Shown here one piece after another: positions 1 to 6,524 of a DNA stretch of 21,408 bases. Under the pieces are notes generated by a model that saw nothing but the letters and a program-made list of their open reading frames with translations, searched no databases and was not told the origin of the DNA. The stretch spans positions 1-21,408 of the forward strand of contig JBBRHH010000031.1 in the NCBI GenBank assembly GCA_038222915.1, in the 5' to 3' direction. Source of the DNA: JBBRHH01 sp038222915. GTDB taxonomy: Bacteria > Planctomycetota > Phycisphaerae > Tepidisphaerales > Tepidisphaeraceae. The translations under genes and the position numbers were made by a program. Position 1 is the first letter of the stretch, and every line of letters starts with the position of its first letter.

Positions 1-14
1 GACATCCCGCCATC

Positions 15-227
15 TCACCCGCCAGTATCTCCCGCCAAAGCAATGCAATCCGCTGTGCCGCCTTCACCCACCACACGAACACATCGCGCCGAAAACGCCA
101 TCCCCATATATCCGTCAACGCGGTTCTCATCCAGCCCCTTAAGATAGACAACCTCAACTCCATCAATCGCGGGCAACGATGATGGCAACGTCTCGTTCCC
201 GGCGAATTCCCGTCGATCACTCTCCAA
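15..227 (-). CDS. small hypothetical protein (70 aa)
   Basis: Unrecognised 70-residue protein. The start is chosen from the sequence: a TTG codon at 227 is preceded by a clean GGAGG at 240-236 with 8 nt spacing. The product ends in a Gly/Asp/Ala-rich stretch (ADCIALAGDTGG) and has no membrane segment or signal peptide. It lies 27 nt downstream of another minus-strand frame (255-488) and in the same phase, so the two could be pieces of one interrupted gene or two small co-transcribed genes. A competing frame on the same strand, from an ATG at 250, is rich in Trp and Arg and stays open to the window edge; I cannot exclude it. No function is proposed. Confidence 0.35.
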   Translation of the reverse strand: MESDRREFAGNETLPSSLPAIDGVEVVYLKGLDENRVDGYMGMAFSARCVRVVGEGGTADCIALAGDTGG

Positions 228-254
228 AGATCGCGCCTCCGAAACGTCATCCGC

Positions 255-488
255 TCACCAGTTCACCTCCAGCGTCATCCACTCCACCCCGCACCCCCGC
301 GGATACTCCGCAATCCCGGCCACATCCAGCAGGTCCTGAGCAACCTCCTCCGCCGCCGCCGACTCCATCTCATTACTCCGCAGCGCATAAGTCGCAACCA
401 TCGGCTCGACGCGCTCATCGTTCGCCAGAACCAATTCCCGCAGCACCCCCGCTGCGCCCGCCAACTGTTCCGGCGTCACCCATTCCAC
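255..488 (-). CDS. short hypothetical protein or 3' remnant of a gene
   Basis: The frame encodes about 77 acidic residues that read like a genuine folded protein (TPEQLAGAAGVLRELVLAND, then an Asp/Glu/Ala helix, ending MTLEVNW). The open frame extends further upstream to 1040, but the residues before about 488 look non-coding and include a translated palindrome, so only the 3' part is supported. Possible starts are GTG at 488 or 479; neither has a convincing ribosome binding site. This suggests a gene that lost its 5' end, consistent with the mobile-element debris next to it. An immunity-protein role beside the RHS remnant would be a guess. No family recognised. Confidence 0.35.
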   Translation of the reverse strand: MEWVTPEQLAGAAGVLRELVLANDERVEPMVATYALRSNEMESAAAEEVAQDLLDVAGIAEYPRGCGVEWMTLEVNW

Positions 489-504
489 ATCATTGATTTC
501 TAAC

Positions 505-526
505 GGGTCGGGAGTACTCCCGACCC
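505..526. repeat. perfect 22-bp palindrome
   Basis: GGGTCGGGAGTACTCCCGAC followed by CC is identical to its own reverse complement over 22 bp, with no spacer. It sits just upstream of the truncated minus-strand frame ending at 255. It could be a small dispersed inverted repeat, a binding site for a dimeric protein, or an insertion scar. Confidence 0.75.
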
Positions 527-957
527 CTGATACCCTTTCCGACGTTATCCATGATGCCGCGCAGCGACCCGTCAGGGAGCAAAAGCGCAGCGGCATTGTG
601 GATAACTCGGCGATCGAAAAATCGGACAATGTGAATAAACTGTCGCCGGTTTTGCCGGCAGTTCCACGCAGCTCTTCCATGGTTATCGTTGCTCCTGATA
701 TTGGCGGCGAATCTGCTCCCGACGCCACGACGCGGTCACGGTCTCCCGACCCCAAGCCCAAGAGGCTTTTTCTAAGATCACCGGTCCTCGTTGCGGCGCC
801 TGTCCAGAAGTCCAAGAGAACACCGCCCCAAGGCGTGACTTTGCCTTCACATAGTGAGGCCGTGCCTTCACAAGGCAAATCATCGCGGCGAGGGCTCCGT
901 ATCAGGTCGACTGGTGACAGGCCGGGCGAGGAGCGCAGACGCGTCGGACATCCCACA
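527..957. other. gene-poor stretch upstream of the IS110 fragment
   Basis: Frames cross this stretch on both strands, but their products have no plausible protein character (runs of Pro, Arg and Ser, no motif). Visible structure is limited to a GCCGG/CCGGC hairpin around 646-660 and a direct repeat TGCCTTCACA at 842-851 and 863-872; the second copy forms a TGCCTT/AAGGCA hairpin. Most likely the untranslated left flank of the IS110-like element plus decayed sequence. Confidence 0.4.
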
Positions 958-969
958 CAAGGAGTCACG

Positions 970-1062
970 ATGAACGCCTCGCAAACTTCAGATGGAACAT
1001 CCGAAGAGGGTAACGCTCCGGAGATTTTCTCGACCCTCACCCACTATGGCGCAGTGGACTGG
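970..1062 (+). pseudogene. IS110-family transposase, N-terminal fragment
   Basis: An ATG at 970 follows a good AAGGAG ribosome binding site at 959-964. The first ~31 residues (MNASQTSDGTSEEG, then IFSTLTHYGAVDWAT) match the usual opening of IS110-type DEDD transposases, where a T-H-F-x-G-x-D-W-A segment carries the first catalytic Asp. After about 1062 the similarity ends and RHS-like sequence begins in another phase, so the rest of the transposase (RuvC-like remainder and C-terminal Cys/Ser domain) is missing. This is a 5' remnant with no transposase function. The family call is from memory of the motif; the fragment is too short for certainty. Confidence 0.5.
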
Positions 1063-1365
1063 GCCACCTGGACTTTGAAACGAGCTTTACCTGCTGGGAA
1101 GCGGCAACAGCGACAAGGGAGGCCGCTACTACGATGCCGCCACCGCCCGCTTCCTGAGCGAAGACCCCATCCGGCAGGCCGGCGGGGACAATCTCTTTGC
1201 GTATGTGAACAACAACCCGGTCAACAAGCTGGACCCCAGCGGACATGAGGGTCCGAAGCACAACAGCGGCAGGCCGAAGAGCAGCGCAAGCAGGCCGAGG
1301 AGCAGAAAAATTTGAACGAACTTGACAGGTTCTGGAAAATAGTGGAAGCTTCTGCCGTTGATTGA
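1062..1365 (+). pseudogene. RHS repeat-associated core remnant, frameshifted
   Basis: From 1121 one frame reads GRYYDAATARFLSEDPI, then NLFAYVNNNPVNKLDPSGH, the diagnostic RHS/YD-repeat core signature that precedes the variable C-terminal tip. Just upstream the matching segment (GHLDFET, from 1062) is in a different phase, and a TGA at 1076-1078 interrupts the core frame. After SGHE (about 1249) a third phase gives a Gln/Glu-rich coiled-coil-like tail (EAQQRQAEEQRKQAEEQ) ending at TGA 1363-1365. At least two frameshifts are therefore needed to read it as one protein. Intact RHS proteins exceed 1000 residues; this is only the 3' ~100 codons. It abuts the first BMC gene, leaving about 15 nt. 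Confidence 0.8.
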
Positions 1366-1380
1366 CAGGAGTTGAAACGC

Positions 1381-2100
1381 ATGGTGGCTGAGGCAACAAG
1401 ATCCTTGAATCGCAACGAAGTTGAAACGCTGGTTCGCGAAGTGCTTTTAGAGCGTCTGCGCGGCCGAACGACTCCCCCGCCGGCCGTTGAGCGGCACGCC
1501 TCGATGCCGCTGCAAGCTGGCGGCCCACCTCATCCATTGGTCGTTAATGTCTCCGCCCGGCATATGCACGTGACACAGGCGGACCTAGAAGTGCTTTTTG
1601 GCCCTGGGTCGAAACTGACCAAGCTTAAAGACCTTTATCAGCAGGGCGAATTCGCTTCGGAACAGACGGTCACGGTCGTTGGCCCGCGCCAACGCATTAT
1701 TCCCAACGTCCGCATCCTCGGCCCGGTCCGGAACTACTCGCAGGTGGAGCTTAGCTACACCGATGGAGTCTATCTCGGCATCGAGCTTCCGCTTCGCATT
1801 AGCGGCAACCACGACGGCTCGCCGGGCTGCACGATCCTCGGCCCAAAGGGCGCAGTGAACCTTAGCCGCGGCGTTGTTCGCGCCGAACGACACATTCACA
1901 TGTCGACCGAAGACATGGCGTACTACGGTGTCCAGGACGGCGGCCGACTTAAACTGAAAATCGACGGCCCTTGCGGCGTCACCTTTGACAACCTTGTCGT
2001 CCGCTACCACCCCAAAGTGATCCTCGAAGTCCACATCGACACCGACGAAGGCAATGCCTGCGATCTGGACACCGCCACCCGGATGGAATTGATCAAGTAA
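1381..2100 (+). CDS. pduL: PduL-type phosphate acyltransferase (phosphotransacylase) of the BMC
   Basis: 239-residue PduL-family enzyme. It exchanges CoA for phosphate on an acyl-CoA, here most likely lactyl-CoA to lactyl-phosphate, and recycles CoA inside the microcompartment. The two zinc-binding halves are visible: SARHMHVT near residue 60 and RAERHIHMST near residue 170, plus EVHIDTDEGNA near the end and the conserved VRNYSQVE segment carrying the phosphate-binding Arg. Residues ~8-26 (NRNEVETLVREVLLERLRG) form an amphipathic helix followed by a Pro-rich linker, the layout of an N-terminal encapsulation peptide. The ATG at 1381 is preferred because AGGAG (1367-1371) sits 9 nt before it; a TTG at 1372 would leave no spacing. 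First gene of the BMC run, directly after the RHS remnant. Confidence 0.93.
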   Translation: MVAEATRSLNRNEVETLVREVLLERLRGRTTPPPAVERHASMPLQAGGPPHPLVVNVSARHMHVTQADLEVLFGPGSKLTKLKDLYQQGEFASEQTVTVVGPRQRIIPNVRILGPVRNYSQVELSYTDGVYLGIELPLRISGNHDGSPGCTILGPKGAVNLSRGVVRAERHIHMSTEDMAYYGVQDGGRLKLKIDGPCGVTFDNLVVRYHPKVILEVHIDTDEGNACDLDTATRMELIK

Positions 2101-2143
2101 ACAAGCAACGCAATACAAGCAACCTCCCAAGAAAGGACCTTTT

Positions 2144-2473
2144 ATGCCCATGGAAGCCCTCGGCCTGCTGGAGTGCAAAGGCCTCGTATCCCTGATGGAA
2201 GGGACCGACGCAATGCTCAAGGCAGCCAACGTACAGATGCTCGGCTGGGACAAAGCCGGTAGCGGCATGGTGACCGCCTTCGTGAAAGGTGATGTCGCCG
2301 CCGTGAAGGCCGCCCTCGATGCCGGCGCTGAAGCCGCCGGCCGGGTCGGTTCGGTCATCGCCGTGCACGTCATCGCCCGGCCGCACGACGAACTCGTGGG
2401 CCTGATGCCCAAGTCCAAAGTCGGAACCAGCGCTGCTGCATCCGACCGCGGCCTTGTGACTGCAAAGAAGTAA
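2144..2473 (+). CDS. BMC-H hexameric shell protein 1
   Basis: 109-residue single BMC domain (Pfam BMC type), a facet tile of the shell. It has the standard opening EALGLLECKGLVSLMEGTDA, the central pore loop KAGSG around residue 38, and the edge signature DAGAEAAGRVG followed by HVIARPHDEL. Lys/Arg residues at the hexamer edge are as expected. Unlike the third BMC-H it carries a ~20-residue C-terminal tail rich in Ser, Ala and Lys after LMPK, which could line one shell face. The start ATG at 2144 follows AGAAAGGACC. A second in-frame ATG at 2150 would give the more usual N-terminus. A hairpin lies immediately downstream. Confidence 0.95.
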   Translation: MPMEALGLLECKGLVSLMEGTDAMLKAANVQMLGWDKAGSGMVTAFVKGDVAAVKAALDAGAEAAGRVGSVIAVHVIARPHDELVGLMPKSKVGTSAAASDRGLVTAKK

Positions 2474-2496
2474 AAACAACCAACAACCTAAAGCGG

Positions 2497-2512
2497 CGCG
2501 GGCAATCCCGCG
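2497..2512 (+). promoter_or_regulatory. intercistronic hairpin after shell gene 1
   Basis: CGCGGG and CCCGCG form a 6-bp GC-only stem around a CAAT loop, extendable by one G-U pair. There is no T tract, so it is not a standard intrinsic terminator. A role as an mRNA 3' stabiliser or processing signal for the shell message is inferred. Confidence 0.5.
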
Positions 2513-2531
2513 TCCTTCTCAGGAGATCACA

Positions 2532-2849
2532 ATGGCAGACGGAAATGGAAACGGCGTCTCTGGCACCGCGATCGGCATGATCGAAACCAAGGGCTGGGTC
2601 GGCCTCGTTGAGGCAACCGACGCGATGGGCAAGGCCGCCAATGTTGAAATCGTCAAGACCCTCCAGATCGGCGGCGCGTTCGTCACGACGATCGTGCGCG
2701 GCGATGTCGGCAGCGTGAAGGCGGCAGTTGACGCTGGTGCAGAAGCGGCAGGCCGCGTTGGCGAGCTCGTCGCGGCACATGTCATCGCACGTCCGCACGA
2801 TGACCTCATCAAGGCATTCAGCGCTCCCGCAGGCGTATCTGTACTGTAG
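2532..2849 (+). CDS. BMC-H hexameric shell protein 2
   Basis: 105-residue BMC-H protein. It has a Gly/Asn-rich 12-residue N-terminal extension (MADGNGNGVSGTA) before the conserved AIGMIETKGWVGLVEATDAM. The pore loop reads LQIGGAFV, so the usual G-S-G is G-G-A and the preceding Lys is absent; pore size and charge should differ from the two sister BMC-H proteins. The edge motif DAGAEAAGRVGELVAAHVIA is intact and the C-terminus is short. AGGAG (2521-2525) precedes the ATG. Sits between shell protein 1 and the acetate kinase. Confidence 0.95.
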   Translation: MADGNGNGVSGTAIGMIETKGWVGLVEATDAMGKAANVEIVKTLQIGGAFVTTIVRGDVGSVKAAVDAGAEAAGRVGELVAAHVIARPHDDLIKAFSAPAGVSVL

Positions 2850-2883
2850 GCCCGCCGTAGCAAGATCCCTGCAAATGCAAGGC

Positions 2884-2904
2884 GGGCGAAGACAAGCTTC
2901 GCCC
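2884..2904 (+). promoter_or_regulatory. intercistronic hairpin between BMC-H 2 and the kinase gene
   Basis: GGGCGAAG and CTTCGCCC form a perfect 8-bp stem with the loop ACAAG, ending 14 nt before the ATG of the kinase. No T tract follows. The kinase start has no recognisable Shine-Dalgarno sequence, so this hairpin may both protect the upstream shell mRNA and keep kinase translation low. The sequence also resembles a dispersed intergenic repeat. Confidence 0.6.
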
Positions 2905-2918
2905 CTACACCGCCGCCC

Positions 2919-4034
2919 ATGTTGATCCTCGTTGCCAATCTCGGTTCCACCTCGTTCAAGTTCAAGCTTTTGGACATGAACGCCAATGGTCTGGAACTCG
3001 CCAAGGGCGGCTATGAGCGGATCGGCCAGCCGGGCTCCCCCTACCGCACACACGGCGACGTCATCGACGAGATGCTGCCGACGCTCGAGCACGCTCCCGA
3101 TGCGATCGGCTTCAAGGCCGTCCACGGCGGGCCGATCTCCGGCGCGGTGCGCGTCACCGATGAAGTGATCGCCACGATGGAGCAGTTTTCGGATGTCGCG
3201 CCGGCGCACAATCCGCCGTATATCGCGGCGATGAAGGCGTTTCGCGAGAAGATGCCGAAGACGCCGCAAGTCGCGGCATTTGAGACGGCGTTTCATCAGA
3301 CGATTCCGCTGGCACGGCAGATTTATGCGATCCCGCATGAGTGGACCGAAACACTTGGCATCCGCCGGTACGGCTTTCATGGCGCGAGCCACCGCTATGT
3401 TGCGACGCGCATGCGGGAACTGAATCCCGATGCACGGCGGGTCATCAGTTGCCACCTTGGCGGTTCGTCTTCCGTCTGCGCCATCGACAATGGCCAATCG
3501 GTCGCCAATTCGTTCGGGATGACGGCGCAGTCGGGCCTGCCGCAGAACAATCGCGTCGGCGATTTCGATACGTTCGCTTTGCAGAAACTGACCAAGCATG
3601 GGCTCGGCCTGGAAGAGATCTTCCGCAAGCTCGGCAAGGAAGGCGGCCTGCTTGGAATGAGCGGCGTTTCCAACGACATGCGGGATATTGAAAAGGCCGC
3701 GACGGCCGGCGACGCCCGTGCAAAGCTCGCCATCGATGCCTTCGTTGAAGCGGTGCGGCAATACATCGGGTCGTATCTGGTCATTCTGGGCGGCTGCGAT
3801 GCACTGGTCTTCACGGGCGGCATCGGCGAGAACGGCATCGCCTTTCGCGAAGCGGTCTGCCGCAACCTTGGCTTCGCCGGCATCGAGCTCGACAAAAACA
3901 AGAACAATGTACGGAGCAGCGAGACGAAGATCAGCAGCGTTGAATCCAACGCGGAGATCTGGGTGCTGCCCACCAACGAAGAACTGATTGTCGCACGCCA
4001 GACATTGGCAGTGCTGACGAATTCGAAGAACTAG
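2919..4034 (+). CDS. ackA: acetate kinase family enzyme (probable acyl/lactyl-phosphate kinase)
   Basis: 371-residue ASKHA-fold acetokinase that transfers the acyl phosphate to ADP, giving ATP and a carboxylate; in this pathway the substrate is probably lactyl-phosphate. Visible motifs: N-terminal NLGSTSFKFKL (Asn7), PAHNPPY (His97), GFHGASHRYV, CHLGGSSSVCAIDNG, NRVGDFD with the conserved Arg, and FTGGIGENG with the C-terminal Glu. It is slightly shorter than the usual ~400 residues. Two positions differ from canonical acetate kinases: the FDTAFHQ catalytic Asp is Glu122 (FETAFHQ), and GHRVVHGG reads GFKAVHGG, with Lys66 for Arg. No encapsulation helix is evident at either end, so it probably acts outside the shell. 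No Shine-Dalgarno sequence precedes the ATG. Confidence 0.9.
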   Translation: MLILVANLGSTSFKFKLLDMNANGLELAKGGYERIGQPGSPYRTHGDVIDEMLPTLEHAPDAIGFKAVHGGPISGAVRVTDEVIATMEQFSDVAPAHNPPYIAAMKAFREKMPKTPQVAAFETAFHQTIPLARQIYAIPHEWTETLGIRRYGFHGASHRYVATRMRELNPDARRVISCHLGGSSSVCAIDNGQSVANSFGMTAQSGLPQNNRVGDFDTFALQKLTKHGLGLEEIFRKLGKEGGLLGMSGVSNDMRDIEKAATAGDARAKLAIDAFVEAVRQYIGSYLVILGGCDALVFTGGIGENGIAFREAVCRNLGFAGIELDKNKNNVRSSETKISSVESNAEIWVLPTNEELIVARQTLAVLTNSKN

Positions 4035-4062
4035 CAACTAGCAACTTTTTCTGGAGTCCCCC

Positions 4063-4332
4063 ATGGCAAACGGTGAAGCAATCGGATTGATCGAGACCAA
4101 GGGCATCGTGGCGGCCGTCGAGGCCCTCGATGCGGCGCTCAAGGCCGCTAATGTCACGTTCGTGGATCAGCACAAGGTCGGCAGCGGCCTGGTTGCGATC
4201 ACGCTTAAGGGCGATGTCGCCGCGGTTCGCGCCGCGGTTGATGCAGGCGCTGAAGCCGCCGGCCGGGTTGGCGAAGTCGTCAGCGTTCATGTCATCCCCC
4301 GCCCGCATTCTGATGTGGCAAAGATGGGCTGA
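4063..4332 (+). CDS. BMC-H hexameric shell protein 3
   Basis: 89 residues, the minimal BMC-H size with no terminal extensions. It begins MANGEAIGLIETKGIVAAV, has the pore loop HKVGSGLV with the canonical G-S-G, and the edge signature DAGAEAAGRVGEVVSVHVIP. Of the three BMC-H genes here it is closest to textbook form, so it may be the bulk facet protein. GGAG (about 4052-4055) precedes the ATG. It lies between the kinase and the first pentamer gene. No BMC-T (tandem domain) gene is present in the window. Confidence 0.95.
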   Translation: MANGEAIGLIETKGIVAAVEALDAALKAANVTFVDQHKVGSGLVAITLKGDVAAVRAAVDAGAEAAGRVGEVVSVHVIPRPHSDVAKMG

Positions 4333-4336
4333 GCAT

Positions 4337-4357
4337 CGGCGAACCGCGCGTTCGCCG
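4337..4357 (+). promoter_or_regulatory. intercistronic hairpin after shell gene 3
   Basis: CGGCGAAC and GTTCGCCG form a perfect 8-bp stem with a CGCGC loop, starting 4 nt after the BMC-H 3 stop codon. No T tract follows, which argues against simple termination and for mRNA stabilisation or differential expression. Confidence 0.6.
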
Positions 4358-4389
4358 TGATCGATATCTGACGCCCCTACGGAGTCAAT

Positions 4390-4713
4390 ATGTTTCTCGC
4401 CCGCGTCACAGGTCACATCGTGGCCAGCCAGAAGGACAAAAGCCTGAACGGCCAGAAGCTGTTCGTCGTTGAGCCGTTGAACGTGAAGTTCGACGAGACG
4501 ACGAAGCAGCCGGCCTCGCTGGGCAACACCGGCCGGGCCATCGTTGCGCTCGACTCGGTCGGCGCCGGTGAAGGGCAGCTCGTGCTTATCGTCCAGGGCT
4601 CCAGCGCCCGCATGACGGATGTGACCAAGAACCTGCCGGCCGACGCGGTCATCGTGGGAATCGTCGATACCGCGGAAATTGGCGGCAAGACGTTCTATCA
4701 GGCCAACGGATAG
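4390..4713 (+). CDS. BMC-P pentameric vertex protein 1 (EutN/CcmL family)
   Basis: 107-residue EutN/CcmL-fold protein expected to form pentamers that cap the twelve shell vertices. It starts MFLARVTGHIVASQKDKSLNG, has the VEPLNVKF strand, the hallmark LDSVGAGEGQLVLIVQGSSA, and ends in the family's VIVGIVDTAEI. The VGAGEGQ turn and G-S-S-A-R segment are the best-conserved parts and are intact. GGAG (4381-4384) precedes the ATG. It is the first of three BMC-P genes, which is typical of PVM-type loci, and is followed by a long hairpin before the aldehyde dehydrogenase gene. Confidence 0.95.
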   Translation: MFLARVTGHIVASQKDKSLNGQKLFVVEPLNVKFDETTKQPASLGNTGRAIVALDSVGAGEGQLVLIVQGSSARMTDVTKNLPADAVIVGIVDTAEIGGKTFYQANG

Positions 4714-4716
4714 AAG

Positions 4717-4745
4717 CAGCAAACGCGGAACATCCGTGTTTGCTG
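4717..4745 (+). promoter_or_regulatory. long intercistronic hairpin before the aldehyde dehydrogenase gene
   Basis: A 13-bp stem with one G-U pair (CAGCAAACGCGGA against TCCGTGTTTGCTG, loop ACA) begins 4 nt after the BMC-P 1 stop codon and ends just before GAGGAAG, the ribosome binding site of the next gene. There is no T tract. It is the most stable-looking of the four hairpins that follow shell genes. Confidence 0.65.
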
Positions 4746-4761
4746 ATCAGAGGAAGTCACC

Positions 4762-6249
4762 ATGAATCAGATGCTAGTCCAGGACGTTGTCGCCGAGGTG
4801 ATGAAGCGGCTGGGCAACCGCAACGCTCGGCCCGCCTTTACGGGCGTTCGCGCCGGCGAAGACAAGGCCGCCAACGAACCTATGGGGCGCGAAAGCCTGC
4901 GCCATCCCCACAGAATCCAGGACCCGATCGGGCAGTTCGGCATCTTCGACAAAGTCGACGACTGCGTGAGCGCCGCGACCGAATCCCAGAAGAAGCTCGT
5001 GCGCCTTCCGCTCGAAGACCGCGATGCGATCGTGAAGCTCATCAAGTCCACCGCCAAGCAGAACGCCCGGGCGTGGGGCGAGATGGAGTTGAAGGAGACC
5101 AAGATCGGCCGGCTCGATCACAAGATCGAGAAGCTGCAGATTCTCGAGCTGGTGCCCGGCGTCGAGTTTCTCAAGACCAACGCCACCAGCGGCTCGAACG
5201 GCGTCTGCCTCGAAGAATTCGCCCCGTTCGGCGTCATCGGCATCATCACTCCCGTCACCCACAGCGTGCCGACCCTCTCGGCCAACGCAATCAACATGAT
5301 CGCCTCCGGCAATGCCATCGTGGCCAACGCCCACCCGAGCGGCGTCAACTGCGCCGCCCACGCGGTCCGCGAATACAACAAGGTCATCTCGCAGAAATTC
5401 GGTATCGAGCACCTCATCACCTGCATCGTGCCGCCGACTCTCGAAACGGCCGACGAGATTTTCAATCACCGCGGCATCCCCCTGCTGGTCGTCACCGGCG
5501 GCCCCGCCGTCGCCCGTGCTGCACTCCAGGCCCGCAAGCGTGCCATCGTCGCCGGGCCAGGCAACCCGCCTGTCGTCGTCGACGAAACAGCCTGCCTTCA
5601 AAACGCCGCGTCGTCGATCGTCAAAGGCGCGGCCTACGACAACAACCTGCTCTGCATCGGCGAAAAGCAGGTCTTCTGCGTCGAGAGCGTTTTCGACAAG
5701 CTGATGTCGGCCATGGAAAAGCATGGCGGCTACATCCTCAATGCCAGCCAGATCGCCGCTCTCACCAAGAAGGCGTTTACCTTCGACAAGGAAGGCAAGC
5801 CGCACGTCGCCAAGGAACTGGTCGGCAGGGACGCATCCGTGCTGGCCGAAATCGCCGGCGTCCGCGTGCCACCTTCCACGCAGCTTCTCGTCGGCGAAAC
5901 TGACTTCGATCATCCGTTCGTCCAGGAAGAGCAGATGATACCCTTCGTCCCATTCGTCCGCGTCAAAAACGTGGAAGAGGCGATGGACAAGGCGATCGAA
6001 TCCGAACACGGCTATCGCCACACGGCGTTGATCCATTCGCGGAACCTCGACACCATCACCAAGTTCGGCCGCCGCGCCAATGTCACTGTCTTCGTCGCAA
6101 ACGGCCCATCGATGGCCGGCCTCGGACTCGGCGGCCAGGGCTACCTCAGCTACTCCATCGCGACGCCAACCGGCGAGGGCATCACCAGCCCGCTAACCTT
6201 CACCCGTTACCGCCGGCTGATGCTGACAAACAGCCTCCGCATGATCTGA
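4762..6249 (+). CDS. CoA-acylating aldehyde dehydrogenase of the BMC (PduP/EutE-like)
   Basis: 495-residue NAD-dependent CoA-acylating aldehyde dehydrogenase; here it most likely converts L-lactaldehyde to lactyl-CoA. Residues 1-19 (MNQMLVQDVVAEVMKRLGN) form an amphipathic helix followed by a flexible linker to about residue 50, the classic N-terminal encapsulation peptide of PduP-like enzymes. The catalytic domain contains PFGVIGIITPVTHSVPTL, the VTGGP segment, the GPGNPPVVVDE motif and the catalytic Cys298 in YDNNLLCIGEKQ. Near the C-terminus, FVANGPSMAGLGLGGQGY is the acylating-type signature. ATG with GAGGAAG upstream. It lies between pentamer genes 1 and 2, downstream of a long hairpin. 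Confidence 0.95.
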   Translation: MNQMLVQDVVAEVMKRLGNRNARPAFTGVRAGEDKAANEPMGRESLRHPHRIQDPIGQFGIFDKVDDCVSAATESQKKLVRLPLEDRDAIVKLIKSTAKQNARAWGEMELKETKIGRLDHKIEKLQILELVPGVEFLKTNATSGSNGVCLEEFAPFGVIGIITPVTHSVPTLSANAINMIASGNAIVANAHPSGVNCAAHAVREYNKVISQKFGIEHLITCIVPPTLETADEIFNHRGIPLLVVTGGPAVARAALQARKRAIVAGPGNPPVVVDETACLQNAASSIVKGAAYDNNLLCIGEKQVFCVESVFDKLMSAMEKHGGYILNASQIAALTKKAFTFDKEGKPHVAKELVGRDASVLAEIAGVRVPPSTQLLVGETDFDHPFVQEEQMIPFVPFVRVKNVEEAMDKAIESEHGYRHTALIHSRNLDTITKFGRRANVTVFVANGPSMAGLGLGGQGYLSYSIATPTGEGITSPLTFTRYRRLMLTNSLRMI

Positions 6250-6260
6250 GCCTTGTACAC

Positions 6261-6524
6261 ATGCAACTAGGAACCGTCATAGGCCACGCGACTTCCACCA
6301 TCAAACACCCGTCTCTCAACGGATGGCGGATGGTGATCGTGCAGCCACTGAACAACGCCCGCGACCCGGAGGCTGACCCGGTCATCGCAGTGGACAAACT
6401 CGGTTCGGGACTGGGCCAGACCGTCATCCTGAACAGCGACGGCAAAGGCGCACGCGAACTGATCGGCGACGACAAGAGCCCCGTGCGATGGTTCATCATC
6501 GGAATTGCGGACGAACGCCAATGA
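6261..6524 (+). CDS. BMC-P pentameric vertex protein 2
   Basis: 87-residue EutN/CcmL-family protein. It opens MQLGTVIGHATSTIKHPSLN and carries VIVQPLN and the LGSGLGQTVILNSDGKGA turn region; the end is WFIIGIADERQ. The family Ser-Ser-Ala-Arg is here Lys-Gly-Ala-Arg. It starts 11 nt after the aldehyde dehydrogenase stop without a strong Shine-Dalgarno sequence, which suggests translational coupling. Its stop codon overlaps the start of the next gene (ATGA at 6521-6524). Confidence 0.94.
   Translation: MQLGTVIGHATSTIKHPSLNGWRMVIVQPLNNARDPEADPVIAVDKLGSGLGQTVILNSDGKGARELIGDDKSPVRWFIIGIADERQ

Noticed and set aside
493..1248. 251-residue plus-strand open frame across the left region
   Set aside because: Only the part from 970 resembles a known protein. 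The rest is Pro/Ser/Arg-rich and begins in the palindrome region without a ribosome binding site.
1322..1350. TTGACA at 1322-1327 as a -35 box for the BMC operon
   Set aside because: No -10-like hexamer lies at 16-18 nt spacing (GGAAGC or GAAGCT there).
2370..4037. 555-residue minus-strand open frame opposite the BMC-H and kinase genes
   Set aside because: It runs antisense to well-supported genes, is rich in Arg/Asp/Ala as expected from the reverse of GC-rich codons, and has no motif.
4774..6036. 420-residue minus-strand open frame opposite the aldehyde dehydrogenase
   Set aside because: Shadow of the real gene: low-complexity Asp/Gly/Val composition and no domain, while the + strand encodes a complete enzyme.
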